NCBI RefSeq assembly: GCF_025753795.1
Contig: NZ_JAOWPS010000006.1
Coordinates: forward strand, 62,001 to 126,000
DNA from: Mesorhizobium sp. YC-39
GTDB lineage: Bacteria > Pseudomonadota > Alphaproteobacteria > Rhizobiales > Rhizobiaceae
Direction: 5' to 3'
DNA length: 64,000 bases
Below are positions 33,287-41,493 of the stretch, in pieces; position 1 is the first letter of the stretch, and each line of letters begins with the position of its first letter. Made by a program: the position numbers and the translations under genes. Below the pieces are notes generated by a model that worked only from the letters and a program-made list of their open reading frames with translations, was not told the DNA's origin and did no database searches.

Positions 33287-33880
33287 GTGCCTGTCGCATA
33301 CTATATCACGCATCCCCAGGTTCGGATCGATGCCGGCATTCCAGTGCCGCAGTGGGGACTATCCGACATCGGGCAAGCAAGAGCCTCGGCAATGCTCGAC
33401 CAGCCGTGGGTTGGGTCGATCCAGCGTATCGTGTCGTCAGGCGAACGTAAGGCGATAGAAACCGCGGAGATCCTCGCAAGACATCTGCGCCTTGCGGTCG
33501 AGGTGAGGGCGCGGATGCATGAGAATGACCGGTCGGCAACGGGTTTCCTGCCGCCGTCGGAGTTCGAAGTCGTCGCGGACCAGTTCTTCGCCAATCCACA
33601 CAGCAGCATTCGCGGATGGGAGCGGGCTATCGACGCCCAGCATCGTATTGTGAGCGAGGTCGATACCGTGCTTGGCACGAACGGCGCAGGCGATATTGCT
33701 TTGGTGGGCCACGGCGGCGTGGGAACGCTCCTGCTGCTGTCTCTCAGCGGTCGGGAAATCGGCCGCGAAGCGGATCAGCCAGCAGGCGGCGGCAACTACT
33801 TCGCTTACGACATCGGAGCGCGTCGCGTTATTCACAGCTGGCGGCCGATTGACGGGCCGGTGCAACTCGGCGTCGGCTAG
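33287..33880 (+). CDS. Histidine phosphatase-like protein with a variant N-terminal motif
   Basis: 197 residues from the GTG at 33287; no in-frame ATG gives the same N-terminus. The fold is recognisable from SSGERKAIETAEILARHL and the second histidine in ALVGHGGVGTLLL (about residue 144). The usual N-terminal RHG is YITHPQV, so the catalytic His is kept but the phosphate-pocket Arg of RHG is missing. Activity is therefore uncertain. It lies 41 nt after rnhA and is convergent with the DUF2938 gene, 5 nt away. Confidence 0.75.
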   Translation: MPVAYYITHPQVRIDAGIPVPQWGLSDIGQARASAMLDQPWVGSIQRIVSSGERKAIETAEILARHLRLAVEVRARMHENDRSATGFLPPSEFEVVADQFFANPHSSIRGWERAIDAQHRIVSEVDTVLGTNGAGDIALVGHGGVGTLLLLSLSGREIGREADQPAGGGNYFAYDIGARRVIHSWRPIDGPVQLGVG

Positions 33881-33885
33881 TTCAG

Positions 33886-34365
33886 CTAGCGGATCAGCAG
33901 GGCCGTCCCGTAAAGCCCGAGCGCAAACACTGTATGCGACACCAGGTTGAGGGCACGGATCTGCATCGGGTTGGGGCGCTTTGAGGCGGCCCAGCCGGCG
34001 CCCATGCCGGGCGCCAGCAGGAACCATCCTGCACCTACGGTGACCATGCCGAGGATGAAGGCCGGCAGGAAGGTCGGCGCGTTGAGCCATGCCGATCCCG
34101 CCAAGACGACCAGAATGATGCCGTAGGCGATGCCGACAAGATAGTGGAAGGCCCAGCCCAGCGCCGATTCATGCGCATAGGGCGCGGCATTGCCAATATC
34201 GTCGTGAAAGACTTTCTCACGCAGATGCCAGACCCAGCGGCCGACCAGCCCCCAGTTCGGTCGCGGTTGGGCAAACGCCAAATTGAGGAAAATCGCCCAG
34301 ATATCCATCAGCGCTGTGGCGCCGATGCCGATCGCTACAGCGCGCCAGAAGATGTCAAACGCCAT
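33886..34365 (-). CDS. DUF2938 family membrane protein
   Basis: 159 residues from the ATG at 34365, preceded by GGGGGA. Four membrane segments are visible (about 8-28, 70-90, 96-118 and 137-157). The loop WGLVGRWVWHLREKVFHDDI after helix 1 and the family-like ending LNLVSHTVFALGLYGTALLI support DUF2938. Function unknown. It lies immediately upstream-facing the peroxiredoxin gene on the same strand, with 35 nt between. Confidence 0.8.
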   Translation of the reverse strand: MAFDIFWRAVAIGIGATALMDIWAIFLNLAFAQPRPNWGLVGRWVWHLREKVFHDDIGNAAPYAHESALGWAFHYLVGIAYGIILVVLAGSAWLNAPTFLPAFILGMVTVGAGWFLLAPGMGAGWAASKRPNPMQIRALNLVSHTVFALGLYGTALLIR

Positions 34366-34400
34366 GGAAGTCCCCCAAGCAGGCAATCGCCCAGCGAAAG

Positions 34401-34883
34401 CTAGAGCTGGCCGAGAATGTGAGCCGCACCTGATATGTCGACGCCGGGCTTGCTCTCGATATTGAGCGCCGTGACCTTGCCATCGTCGACGATCATCGAA
34501 AAACGCTTCGAGCGCAGCCCCATACCGCCGCCGGAAAGGTCGGCGTCAAGCCCGATCGCCTTGGCGAAATCGCCATTGCCGTCGGCCAGATAGAGGATCT
34601 TGCCTTCGCCGCCGCTGAAGCGGGCCCAGGCACCCATGACGTGAACGTCGTTGACGGCAACGACGGCAATCGTGTCGACGCCGCGCGCCAGGATAGCGTC
34701 GTAATTGTCGAGATAGCCGGGCAGATGGTTATTGCTGCAGGTCGGCGTGAAGGCGCCGGGAACGGCGAACAGCACCACTTTCTTTCCCGAGAAAATCTCG
34801 GCCGTCGTGATCGCCTTGGCGCCGTCGGCGGTCATCGTCTTGAGGGTCGCTTCGGGCAGCTTGTCGCCAATGGAAATGGTCAT
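34401..34883 (-). CDS. Peroxiredoxin (Prx5/hybrid redoxin type)
   Basis: 160 residues. The peroxidatic Cys is in PGAFTPTCSNNHLPGY (about residue 50), the Prx5-type PxxxTxxC motif. Later segments, VDTIAVVAVNDVHVMGAWA and GLRSKRFSMIVDDGKV, match the same subfamily. No resolving Cys partner is obvious, so it is probably a 1-Cys or glutathione/thioredoxin-dependent enzyme reducing organic hydroperoxides in the cytosol. It is preceded by the intergenic palindrome at 34988. Confidence 0.92.
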   Translation of the reverse strand: MTISIGDKLPEATLKTMTADGAKAITTAEIFSGKKVVLFAVPGAFTPTCSNNHLPGYLDNYDAILARGVDTIAVVAVNDVHVMGAWARFSGGEGKILYLADGNGDFAKAIGLDADLSGGGMGLRSKRFSMIVDDGKVTALNIESKPGVDISGAAHILGQL

Positions 34884-34987
34884 TGAATCTCTCGCTTGGG
34901 AAGGATGGGAAGGAGCTGTGCTTGCGATAGCGGACCAGGCCTATTCCTGCAACTGGCCAGCGGCCGGCATCCGAGCGGCCAGCATCA

Positions 34988-35036
34988 ATGCATGTCGCCC
35001 AAAAGTGCGTAGCGGTTTTGGGATAACGACATGCAT
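34988..35036. repeat. Dispersed nested palindrome, copy A
   Basis: Outer arms ATGCATGTCG (34988-34997) and CGACATGCAT (35027-35036), inner arms CCCAAAA (34998-35004) and TTTTGGG (35016-35022), all exact. The same arrangement occurs at 62424 and, degraded, at 46487, so it is a repeat family, not a gene-specific site. This copy lies between the peroxiredoxin start and the end of the DsbD-like gene. Confidence 0.85.
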
Positions 35037-35049
35037 GAAACAAGAACCC

Positions 35050-35856
35050 TCAGGGGAACGGCAGTAGTCCCTCGACAGCGCCATCGGCGCTGGTCAGTGT
35101 ATAATAGAGACCGCCATCCGTCGGAGTCGTCGACGGCCGGTCGAGGATTGGCACCGTAAACACCAGCTTGCCGTCTTTTTCACTGCGGGCAGGGGCACCG
35201 AACATGTAGTCCCGTTCGCCGGCGACGAAGAAATCCGCCGCCTCCGGATCGCCCGGAAAGCTCGCCTCGACGATCAGCGTCTCGTGGTCGCCCGGCAAGA
35301 TATTGATGCCGAAATCGGGCCTTGCAGGGGTGGGCAGCGTTGCAAGGGCAGCCTTCACCAGCGCGGCGTCCTCGGCATTGTCCGGATCGGAGCCGGGGTC
35401 GACGGTCAGCCGCGTCTGCACCGGAATGCAGATCGTCTCGCAGATGCCGAGAAAAATATCGGCATCGATGACGGCCGGCTGGTTCGGTGCCGACAGCGTG
35501 AACGTCACTGGCAACGAGACCGGATGGTCGTAGCCGGCCCATTTGCCGTAGCCGTCGTCGTGGCGCTGGGGCGGCGGAAACGAAAATGTCGCATCAGTGA
35601 TGTTGGTGCTGGCCGAGATATCGAGCTGCGGCGGCACGCCGGCGTCGCCCGGATCGCGCCAATAGGTTTTCCAGCCGGGCTTGAGCGCGATATCAAGCAC
35701 GCCGTGGATGCGCCCGGCTTCGTCGGGCCTGCCGCTGGTCACCAGCCGCACTTTGCCGCCTTCGCTGTTGTACCAGATCGACGATGAGGCGGCTGCGGGA
35801 AGACCTGTTCCCAATCCAAGAGCGGCGCCGAGCAGCAGGACTTTCAAGCTTTGCAT
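35050..35856 (-). CDS. DsbD alpha-domain-like exported protein
   Basis: 268 residues. The signal peptide (about 1-23) predicts a periplasmic protein. The body matches the N-terminal (alpha) domain of thiol:disulfide interchange protein DsbD: KPGWKTYWRDPGDAGVPPQ and the cysteine segment FLGICETICIPVQ (C-x3-C, about residue 137). The membrane and thioredoxin domains of full DsbD are absent. It may serve as a periplasmic reductant carrier for a separate CcdA/ScsB-type protein; this is inferred. Confidence 0.8.
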   Translation of the reverse strand: MQSLKVLLLGAALGLGTGLPAAASSSIWYNSEGGKVRLVTSGRPDEAGRIHGVLDIALKPGWKTYWRDPGDAGVPPQLDISASTNITDATFSFPPPQRHDDGYGKWAGYDHPVSLPVTFTLSAPNQPAVIDADIFLGICETICIPVQTRLTVDPGSDPDNAEDAALVKAALATLPTPARPDFGINILPGDHETLIVEASFPGDPEAADFFVAGERDYMFGAPARSEKDGKLVFTVPILDRPSTTPTDGGLYYTLTSADGAVEGLLPFP

Positions 35857-36050
35857 GGCGCTGATTTGAGCGTCAGTTGATGGCTGTGCAATGATTTCAT
35901 GGCGTCGCTGGTATCATATTTGCGTGACTTCGGGCACAGCTTTGCGCGAGCCTGGGTACACGGCTTCGTGTGACCCGGATAGAGAGCTCCGGCGCGAATC
36001 GCGCGCGGCGCATCTTTTCGGCGATGCGGAAACGCGTTACCCTCCGTCAC

Positions 36051-36659
36051 ATGGACTTGTTGCGCCACAAGAAGACGGCTGCCGCACGCGGCTTCCTCGA
36101 TGATCAGTTCCTGATTGCCATGCCCGGCATGAAGGACGACCGTTTCACGCGCTCGGTCATCTATATTTGCGCGCATAGCGATGAAGGCGCGATGGGCCTG
36201 ATCATCAACCAGACCCAGCAGATGCTGTTTCCTGACCTGCTTGTGCAGCTCGGCATCATGAACGAGCAGGAGGCAATCCGCCTGCCGGCGCAGGCCCGCG
36301 ATTTCGTCGTGCGCAATGGCGGCCCGGTGGATCGCAGCCGGGGTTTCGTCCTGCATTCGGGCGACTACCGGGTGGAATCTTCGCTGACCGTCTCCGACGA
36401 CATTTGCCTGACCGCAACCGTCGACATATTGCGCGCGATCTCGTCGGGCCGAGGGCCACGGCACGCGCTGATGGCGCTCGGCTATTCGGGCTGGGGCGCG
36501 GGACAATTGGAAAGCGAAATCGCCGAGAACGGCTGGCTGACCTGCCCGGCAAGCGCCGAGCTTCTGTTCGACACCGACATCGAGCGCAAATACGACCGCA
36601 TCCTCGCCTCGATAGGCATCGATCTGGCGCATCTCAGCGTGGCGGCCGGTCACGCCTGA
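36051..36659 (+). CDS. YqgE/AlgH family protein
   Basis: 202 residues from the ATG at 36051 (MDLLRHKK); an in-frame ATG at 36024 is possible. No clear ribosome-binding site decides between them. Family motifs are LIAMPGMKDDRFTRSVIYIC, GAMGLIINQ, NGGPVDRSRGFVLHS and ALGYSGWGAGQLESEI. A conserved cytosolic protein of unknown biochemical function. It is convergent with the GGDEF/EAL gene, 23 nt apart. Confidence 0.9.
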   Translation: MDLLRHKKTAAARGFLDDQFLIAMPGMKDDRFTRSVIYICAHSDEGAMGLIINQTQQMLFPDLLVQLGIMNEQEAIRLPAQARDFVVRNGGPVDRSRGFVLHSGDYRVESSLTVSDDICLTATVDILRAISSGRGPRHALMALGYSGWGAGQLESEIAENGWLTCPASAELLFDTDIERKYDRILASIGIDLAHLSVAAGHA

Positions 36660-36682
36660 GCCTCATCACGTCCTGGATCGTA

Positions 36683-39571
36683 TCACGCTTGAGTGAGCGG
36701 GTACTGTTCCTTCAGCGTCTTCAGCACCTGATCGCCAGGCATCGGCGCGCCGAACATGAAGCTCTGCACATATTCGCAGCCCATCTGGCGCAGTTCGAGC
36801 GCATCGCTTTCGTCCGAGATGCCCTCGGCCACGACCGAGAGGCCGAGGTCATGCGCCATGCTGACCATCGATTTGAGCAGCACCGCGCGCTTCGGCGTCG
36901 TGTCGTCGACGAAGCTCTTGTCGATCTTGATCGTGTCGAAGGGAAAGCGCGTCAGATAGGCCAGTGATGAATAGCCGGTACCGAAATCGTCCAGCGACAG
37001 GCCGATGCCAAGCTGCTTCAGCTTGGTCAGCACATGGGCTGACTGTTCGGGATTGTCCATCACCAGCGATTCGGTGAGTTCGAGGCGGAAGCAGCGTGGC
37101 TTCAGATTGGCGCGCGCGATCACCGAGCGGACGTCGCTGACCAGATCGCGGCGGATGAGCTGGCGGCTGGACAGATTGACCGAAACCGACAGCGGCGCAT
37201 CGCCGATCTGTTTCTGCCATCCCGCGAGGTCTTCGGCGGCCTGCTGCATGGCGAACAGGCCAAGCTGCACGATCAGGCCGCAGCTTTCGGCGACGGGGAT
37301 GAAATCCGCCGGCGGGATCATGCCGCGGCGCGGATGGTCCCAACGCAATAGCGCCTCGAACCCGGCAACGCTGCCGTCTTCCAGCCGCACGATTGGCTGA
37401 TAGGCCAACGTGAATTCGCGCCGTTCGATGGCGCGGCGCAGATCGGATTCGAGCTGCAGCCGGTCGGTGCCGACCGTGCGGAAGGCTGGGCGGAACGGCT
37501 CGATCCTGTCGCCGCCGAAGCGTTTGGCCTGATGCATGGCAAGCTCGGCGTCCTTGACCATGTCCTCGGCCGAAGTCTGCGCCGAGGTCCAGGTGATCAG
37601 CCCGATCGAAGCGGTCAGCACGATCTCGCGCTTGGCGAAGGTGATCGGGTTGTTGATCGCATGCTTGATGGCGTCCGCTACGCCCGCGATGCGGGCAGGA
37701 TCCTGCTCCGACAACAGCATAAGCGCGAACTGGTCGCCGGCAAAGCGCGACAGCGAATCCTTGGGCTTGAGCAGCCGGTGCAGCCGGCGCGCGATCGTGA
37801 GCAGGATAGTGTCGCCGGCCGAGATGCCGAGCCCGTCATTGACCTGCTTGAAGCGGTCGATGTCGATGACGAAGACGGTGGGGCGCACCTTGTCTTCGGT
37901 GCGGGCGATCGAGATGATCGCCTCCAGCCGGTTCATGTACAGCTCGCGGTTAGGCAGGCCGGTCAAATTGTCGTGCACGGCGTCGTGCAGCAACCGTTCC
38001 TCGGACTTCTTCTGCTCTGTCACGTCGACCATCGTGCCGACGCAGCGGATGACCTCGCCGTCCGATCCGATCACCGGCCGTGCCCTGAGCGAGAACCAGT
38101 GATAGTGCCCGTCGGCGCCGCGCAGGCGGAAATTCTGCGCCACGCGGCCGCGCCGGTGCTCCAGCACCACGTCGAGCGTGGTGCGGAAAGTATCGCGATC
38201 ATCGGCATGCAGCACTGGCAGCCAGTTGCGGGCGGCACCGCCGAGGCTGTTGGGCGCGAGCCCAAGCTGGATGCTGACGTCCGGCTTGGTGACGACGCGG
38301 TCGCGCAGCACGTCCCAGTCCCACACCGTGTCGCCCGATCCGGCGACGGCCAGCGCCTGGCGTTCGAGATCGGAGAAAAGGCCCTGATGCAGCGCGCCGC
38401 CGGCAAAGGCATGCTGCATGACGGTGAAGCCGATCAAAAGGATGATCAGGATCAGCCCGCCGCCCAGCGCCGGCTGGGCGATGTCGTTGTCGAGCATGCC
38501 GGTGATCGCCATCCACGACCCGCACAGCCACAACAGCACCATGACCCAACTGGGCACCAGCATGATGGCGCGGTCGTAGCCGCGTATGCCAAGGAAGATG
38601 ATCAGGCCGAGCCCTGTCAGCGCGGTGGCGGCAAAGGAAATCCTGGCAATGCCGGCGGCGACCGCCGGATCGACGATGGCGACGCCGGCGATCAGCACCA
38701 GCCCCAGGATCCAGACCAGAGCGCCGTAGCTGAAATGGCCGTGCCAGCGGTTGAGGTTGAGATAGGCGAACAGGAACACCACGAAGGTTGCCGCCAGCGC
38801 CACCTCCGTGCCGGCCCGCCACATCTGCTCATTGCCCGGCGATATTTCTATGATCTTGTTGAGGAAGCCGAAATCGACGCAGATATAGGCGAGCACCGCC
38901 CAGGCGAGCGCCGCCGTCGCCGGAAACATCGAGGTTCCCTTGACAACGAACAGAATGGTCAGGAACAGCGCCAGCAGGCCGGCGATGCCGATGACGATAC
39001 CGCGAAACAGCGTGTAGGAGTTGACCGAGTCCTTGTAGGATTCCGGATCCCAGAGGTAGACCTGCGGCAGTTTGGGCGAGGCAAGCTCGGCGATGAAGGT
39101 GACCACTGTTCCGGGATTCAGCGTCACCCGGAACACATCGGCATCGGGACTGGTCTGGCGGTCGAGCGCGAAGCCTTCGCTCGGCGTGATCGCGGCAATG
39201 CGGGTCGAGCCGAGATCCGGCCAGAAGATGCCGGAATTCACCAGCCGGAAGTGCGGTGCGACGATCAGCCGGTCGAGCTGCTGATCTGTGGTGTTGGCCA
39301 GTGCGAACACCGCCCAGTCGCCGGTCGAGCGAGCGTCATTGGCCTCGACCTCGATGCGCCGCACGATGCCATCAGGCCCGGGCGCTGTCGACACCTGGAA
39401 GTTCTCGCCCTGGTTCCTGTAGATTTCGACGGCGCCTGAAAGGTCGAGCGCCACATCGTCGCGGGCGATCTTGATCGGTTCGACGGCGAAGGCCGAGGAC
39501 GCCGCGCCAAGCGTGACGATTGCCGTCAGGACAAAGGCGAACAGCGACCTGATTCGCAGGAAATTCGTCAA
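36683..39571 (-). CDS. Membrane-bound PAS-GGDEF-EAL protein (predicted c-di-GMP phosphodiesterase)
   Basis: 962 residues. Order: signal peptide (about 1-29), periplasmic sensor domain (to about 185), seven or so membrane helices (about 187-400; 7TMR-DISM-like layout), a PAS domain (about 415-525, ending GTMVDVTEQKKSEE), GGDEF (about 530-690) and EAL (about 700-955). The GGDEF signature is SRFAGDQFALM (AGDQF), so cyclase activity is unlikely. The EAL domain keeps GFEALLRWDHP, the DDFGTGYSS metal loop and IKIDKSFV, so phosphodiesterase activity is expected. It likely lowers c-di-GMP in response to a periplasmic or membrane cue; targets may be motility or exopolysaccharide. A GNAT gene lies 3 nt upstream on the same strand. 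Confidence 0.92.
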   Translation of the reverse strand: MTNFLRIRSLFAFVLTAIVTLGAASSAFAVEPIKIARDDVALDLSGAVEIYRNQGENFQVSTAPGPDGIVRRIEVEANDARSTGDWAVFALANTTDQQLDRLIVAPHFRLVNSGIFWPDLGSTRIAAITPSEGFALDRQTSPDADVFRVTLNPGTVVTFIAELASPKLPQVYLWDPESYKDSVNSYTLFRGIVIGIAGLLALFLTILFVVKGTSMFPATAALAWAVLAYICVDFGFLNKIIEISPGNEQMWRAGTEVALAATFVVFLFAYLNLNRWHGHFSYGALVWILGLVLIAGVAIVDPAVAAGIARISFAATALTGLGLIIFLGIRGYDRAIMLVPSWVMVLLWLCGSWMAITGMLDNDIAQPALGGGLILIILLIGFTVMQHAFAGGALHQGLFSDLERQALAVAGSGDTVWDWDVLRDRVVTKPDVSIQLGLAPNSLGGAARNWLPVLHADDRDTFRTTLDVVLEHRRGRVAQNFRLRGADGHYHWFSLRARPVIGSDGEVIRCVGTMVDVTEQKKSEERLLHDAVHDNLTGLPNRELYMNRLEAIISIARTEDKVRPTVFVIDIDRFKQVNDGLGISAGDTILLTIARRLHRLLKPKDSLSRFAGDQFALMLLSEQDPARIAGVADAIKHAINNPITFAKREIVLTASIGLITWTSAQTSAEDMVKDAELAMHQAKRFGGDRIEPFRPAFRTVGTDRLQLESDLRRAIERREFTLAYQPIVRLEDGSVAGFEALLRWDHPRRGMIPPADFIPVAESCGLIVQLGLFAMQQAAEDLAGWQKQIGDAPLSVSVNLSSRQLIRRDLVSDVRSVIARANLKPRCFRLELTESLVMDNPEQSAHVLTKLKQLGIGLSLDDFGTGYSSLAYLTRFPFDTIKIDKSFVDDTTPKRAVLLKSMVSMAHDLGLSVVAEGISDESDALELRQMGCEYVQSFMFGAPMPGDQVLKTLKEQYPLTQA

Positions 39572-39574
39572 AAA

Positions 39575-40171
39575 TCAGTCCTTCGTTCCTGCGCCAGGCG
39601 GATCGTCCGCGATCCGGGCGTAGAGGTAGTGGTCCTGCCAGATGCCATTGATCCTGAGGTAGGATCGCAGAAGTCCTTCGCGCCGGAATCCGGCTTTTTC
39701 AAGCACGCGGATCGACCGGGCGTTGTCGGGAATACAGGCAGCTTCGATCCGGTGCAACCTCAGCGTATCGAAGGCGAAGCGCGTGACAACCTTGACCGCG
39801 TCGGTCATCAGGCCGCGGCCGCTGTAACGTTCGCCGATCCAGTAGCCGATATGGCCGCTTTGCGCGACGCCATGGCGGATGTTGCCGAGCGTGATGCCAC
39901 CGGCAAGCTTGCCGCTCGTCTTCTCGAAGATGAAGAAGGCGATCGCCGTTCCCTGCGCATAGTCTTCGCGGTAGCGGCCGATGCGGTGGCGCCATGCCGT
40001 GCGGTCGAGCTCGTCGGGGGTCCATCGAGGCTCCCACGGCTCCAGGAAGGCGCGGCTTTCCCCGCGCAGCGCCGACCATTCGCGATAGTCGTTGGTCAGC
40101 GGCACGCGCAGCGTTACCCGGTCGCCCTTCAGCGCCGGCAGGTCGCGGCGAAAGAAAGGGAGCGCGAACAC
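39575..40171 (-). CDS. GNAT family N-acetyltransferase (RimJ/RimL-like)
   Basis: 198 residues. Acetyl-CoA-binding GNAT fold of the RimJ/RimL group: IGYWIGERYSGRGLMTDAVKVVTRFAFDTLRLHRIEAAC and the following DNARSIRVLEKAGFRREGLLRSYLRING are diagnostic. The R-G-x-G-(L/M) pyrophosphate loop is GRGLM. It could acetylate a ribosomal protein N-terminus or another amine; the substrate is unknown. It sits 3 nt upstream of the GGDEF/EAL gene and 15 nt after the M16 peptidase, suggesting one minus-strand operon thrC-M16-GNAT-GGDEF/EAL. Confidence 0.88.
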   Translation of the reverse strand: MFALPFFRRDLPALKGDRVTLRVPLTNDYREWSALRGESRAFLEPWEPRWTPDELDRTAWRHRIGRYREDYAQGTAIAFFIFEKTSGKLAGGITLGNIRHGVAQSGHIGYWIGERYSGRGLMTDAVKVVTRFAFDTLRLHRIEAACIPDNARSIRVLEKAGFRREGLLRSYLRINGIWQDHYLYARIADDPPGAGTKD

Positions 40172-40186
40172 AACGCCTGGACAGGC

Positions 40187-41479
40187 TTAGACGGCGAGCT
40201 TGCGGGCCGTGGTCTGCGTGCCCGAAAGCGAGTCGAGGATCGCTTCATAGGGCGCGAGCGTACCCACCGGTCCAACAGCGGTCAGCGTCGGTTTGGTCGA
40301 GAACAGCCGCGACGACAGGTCCGTCAGCCGCTCGATCGTCAATGCCGACAGCCGTTCCATCAGCTCTTCCTTGGCGATCGGCCGGCCGAACAGAAGCAAT
40401 TGCCGGGCGATCTGCGAGGCACGGCTGGCCGGGCTTTCGGCCGACATGATCAATCCAGCGCGGTACTGGGCGCGTGCCCGGTCGAGTTCTTCCTGCAGGA
40501 TGTTCTCGCCGGCCTTCTGCAACTCGTCGATGACGACGGGCACCAGTTCGGCGATGTCGCTCTGCCCGGTCGCGGCATGGACGCCGAATATGCCGGTGTC
40601 GGAAAAGCCCCAGTGGAAGGCATAGACCGAATAGCACAGGCCGCGCTTTTCGCGGACCTCCTGGAAAAGGCGCGACGACATGCCGCCGCCAAGGATCATC
40701 GACAGAACCTGCGAGGCGTAGAAGTCGCGCACATGATAGGCGCGGCCTTCGAATCCCAGCACGATCTGGGCGTCCATCAGGTCGCGGTCCTCGCGGAAAT
40801 CACCGCCGACATACTGCGCATATTGCGGAATGTTGCCTTCGGCCTTGGCGCGGAAGCCACCGAGATGCCGTTCCACCTCACGCACGAAATTGTCGTGCTT
40901 GATGTCACCGGCTGCGACGATCACCATGCGCTCGGCGGCATATTGCCGTTCAATGAATTTGTGCAGCTGCTTCGACGTGAAGGATTTGACGGTGTCCGGC
41001 GTGCCGAGGATGGAGCGGCCGATCGTCTGGTGACGGAAGGCCGTCTCGGTGAAGCGGTCGAAAACGATGTCGTCTGGGGTGTCGTGCGCGGCGCCGATCT
41101 CCTGCAGGATCACATGCTGCTCGCGTTCCAGTTCCTGCGGATCGAACTCGGACTCCTGCATGATGTCGGCGAGGATGTCGACGGCCAACGGCACGTCGTC
41201 GCTCAGCACCCTTGCATAGTATGAGGTCGTCTCGACGCTGGTGGCGGCATTGATCTCGCCGCCGACATCCTCGATTTCCGACGCGATCTCGAAAGCGCTT
41301 CGCCGCCTGGTTCCCTTGAACGCCATGTGTTCAAGCAGGTGGGCCATTCCGTGCTCTTCGTCACGCTCATTGCGGGCGCCTGATTTGACCCAGGCACCAA
41401 GAGCAACGGATTCGAGACTTGGAAGGGTTTCGGTGGCGACTGTCAGGCCGTTCGACAGACGGCTTACCTCAACACCCAT
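40187..41479 (-). CDS. M16 family zinc peptidase (mitochondrial-processing-peptidase-like)
   Basis: 430 residues. The inverted zinc motif HxxEH is in HGMAHLLEHMAFKGT (about residue 49), followed by the downstream zinc Glu in the EIEDVGGEINAATSVE helix region. The second domain lacks the motif, as usual for the MPP-beta-like group. These proteins are conserved in alphaproteobacteria, where they are relatives of the mitochondrial enzyme; bacterial substrates are poorly known. It starts 14 nt after thrC on the same strand. Confidence 0.93.
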   Translation of the reverse strand: MGVEVSRLSNGLTVATETLPSLESVALGAWVKSGARNERDEEHGMAHLLEHMAFKGTRRRSAFEIASEIEDVGGEINAATSVETTSYYARVLSDDVPLAVDILADIMQESEFDPQELEREQHVILQEIGAAHDTPDDIVFDRFTETAFRHQTIGRSILGTPDTVKSFTSKQLHKFIERQYAAERMVIVAAGDIKHDNFVREVERHLGGFRAKAEGNIPQYAQYVGGDFREDRDLMDAQIVLGFEGRAYHVRDFYASQVLSMILGGGMSSRLFQEVREKRGLCYSVYAFHWGFSDTGIFGVHAATGQSDIAELVPVVIDELQKAGENILQEELDRARAQYRAGLIMSAESPASRASQIARQLLLFGRPIAKEELMERLSALTIERLTDLSSRLFSTKPTLTAVGPVGTLAPYEAILDSLSGTQTTARKLAV

Positions 41480-41493
41480 ATAGCTGATACTCC

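Noticed and set aside
37532..39439. 635-codon plus-strand frame opposite the GGDEF/EAL gene
   Set aside because: Same reasoning: mirrors the third-position GC of the real gene and shows no domain.
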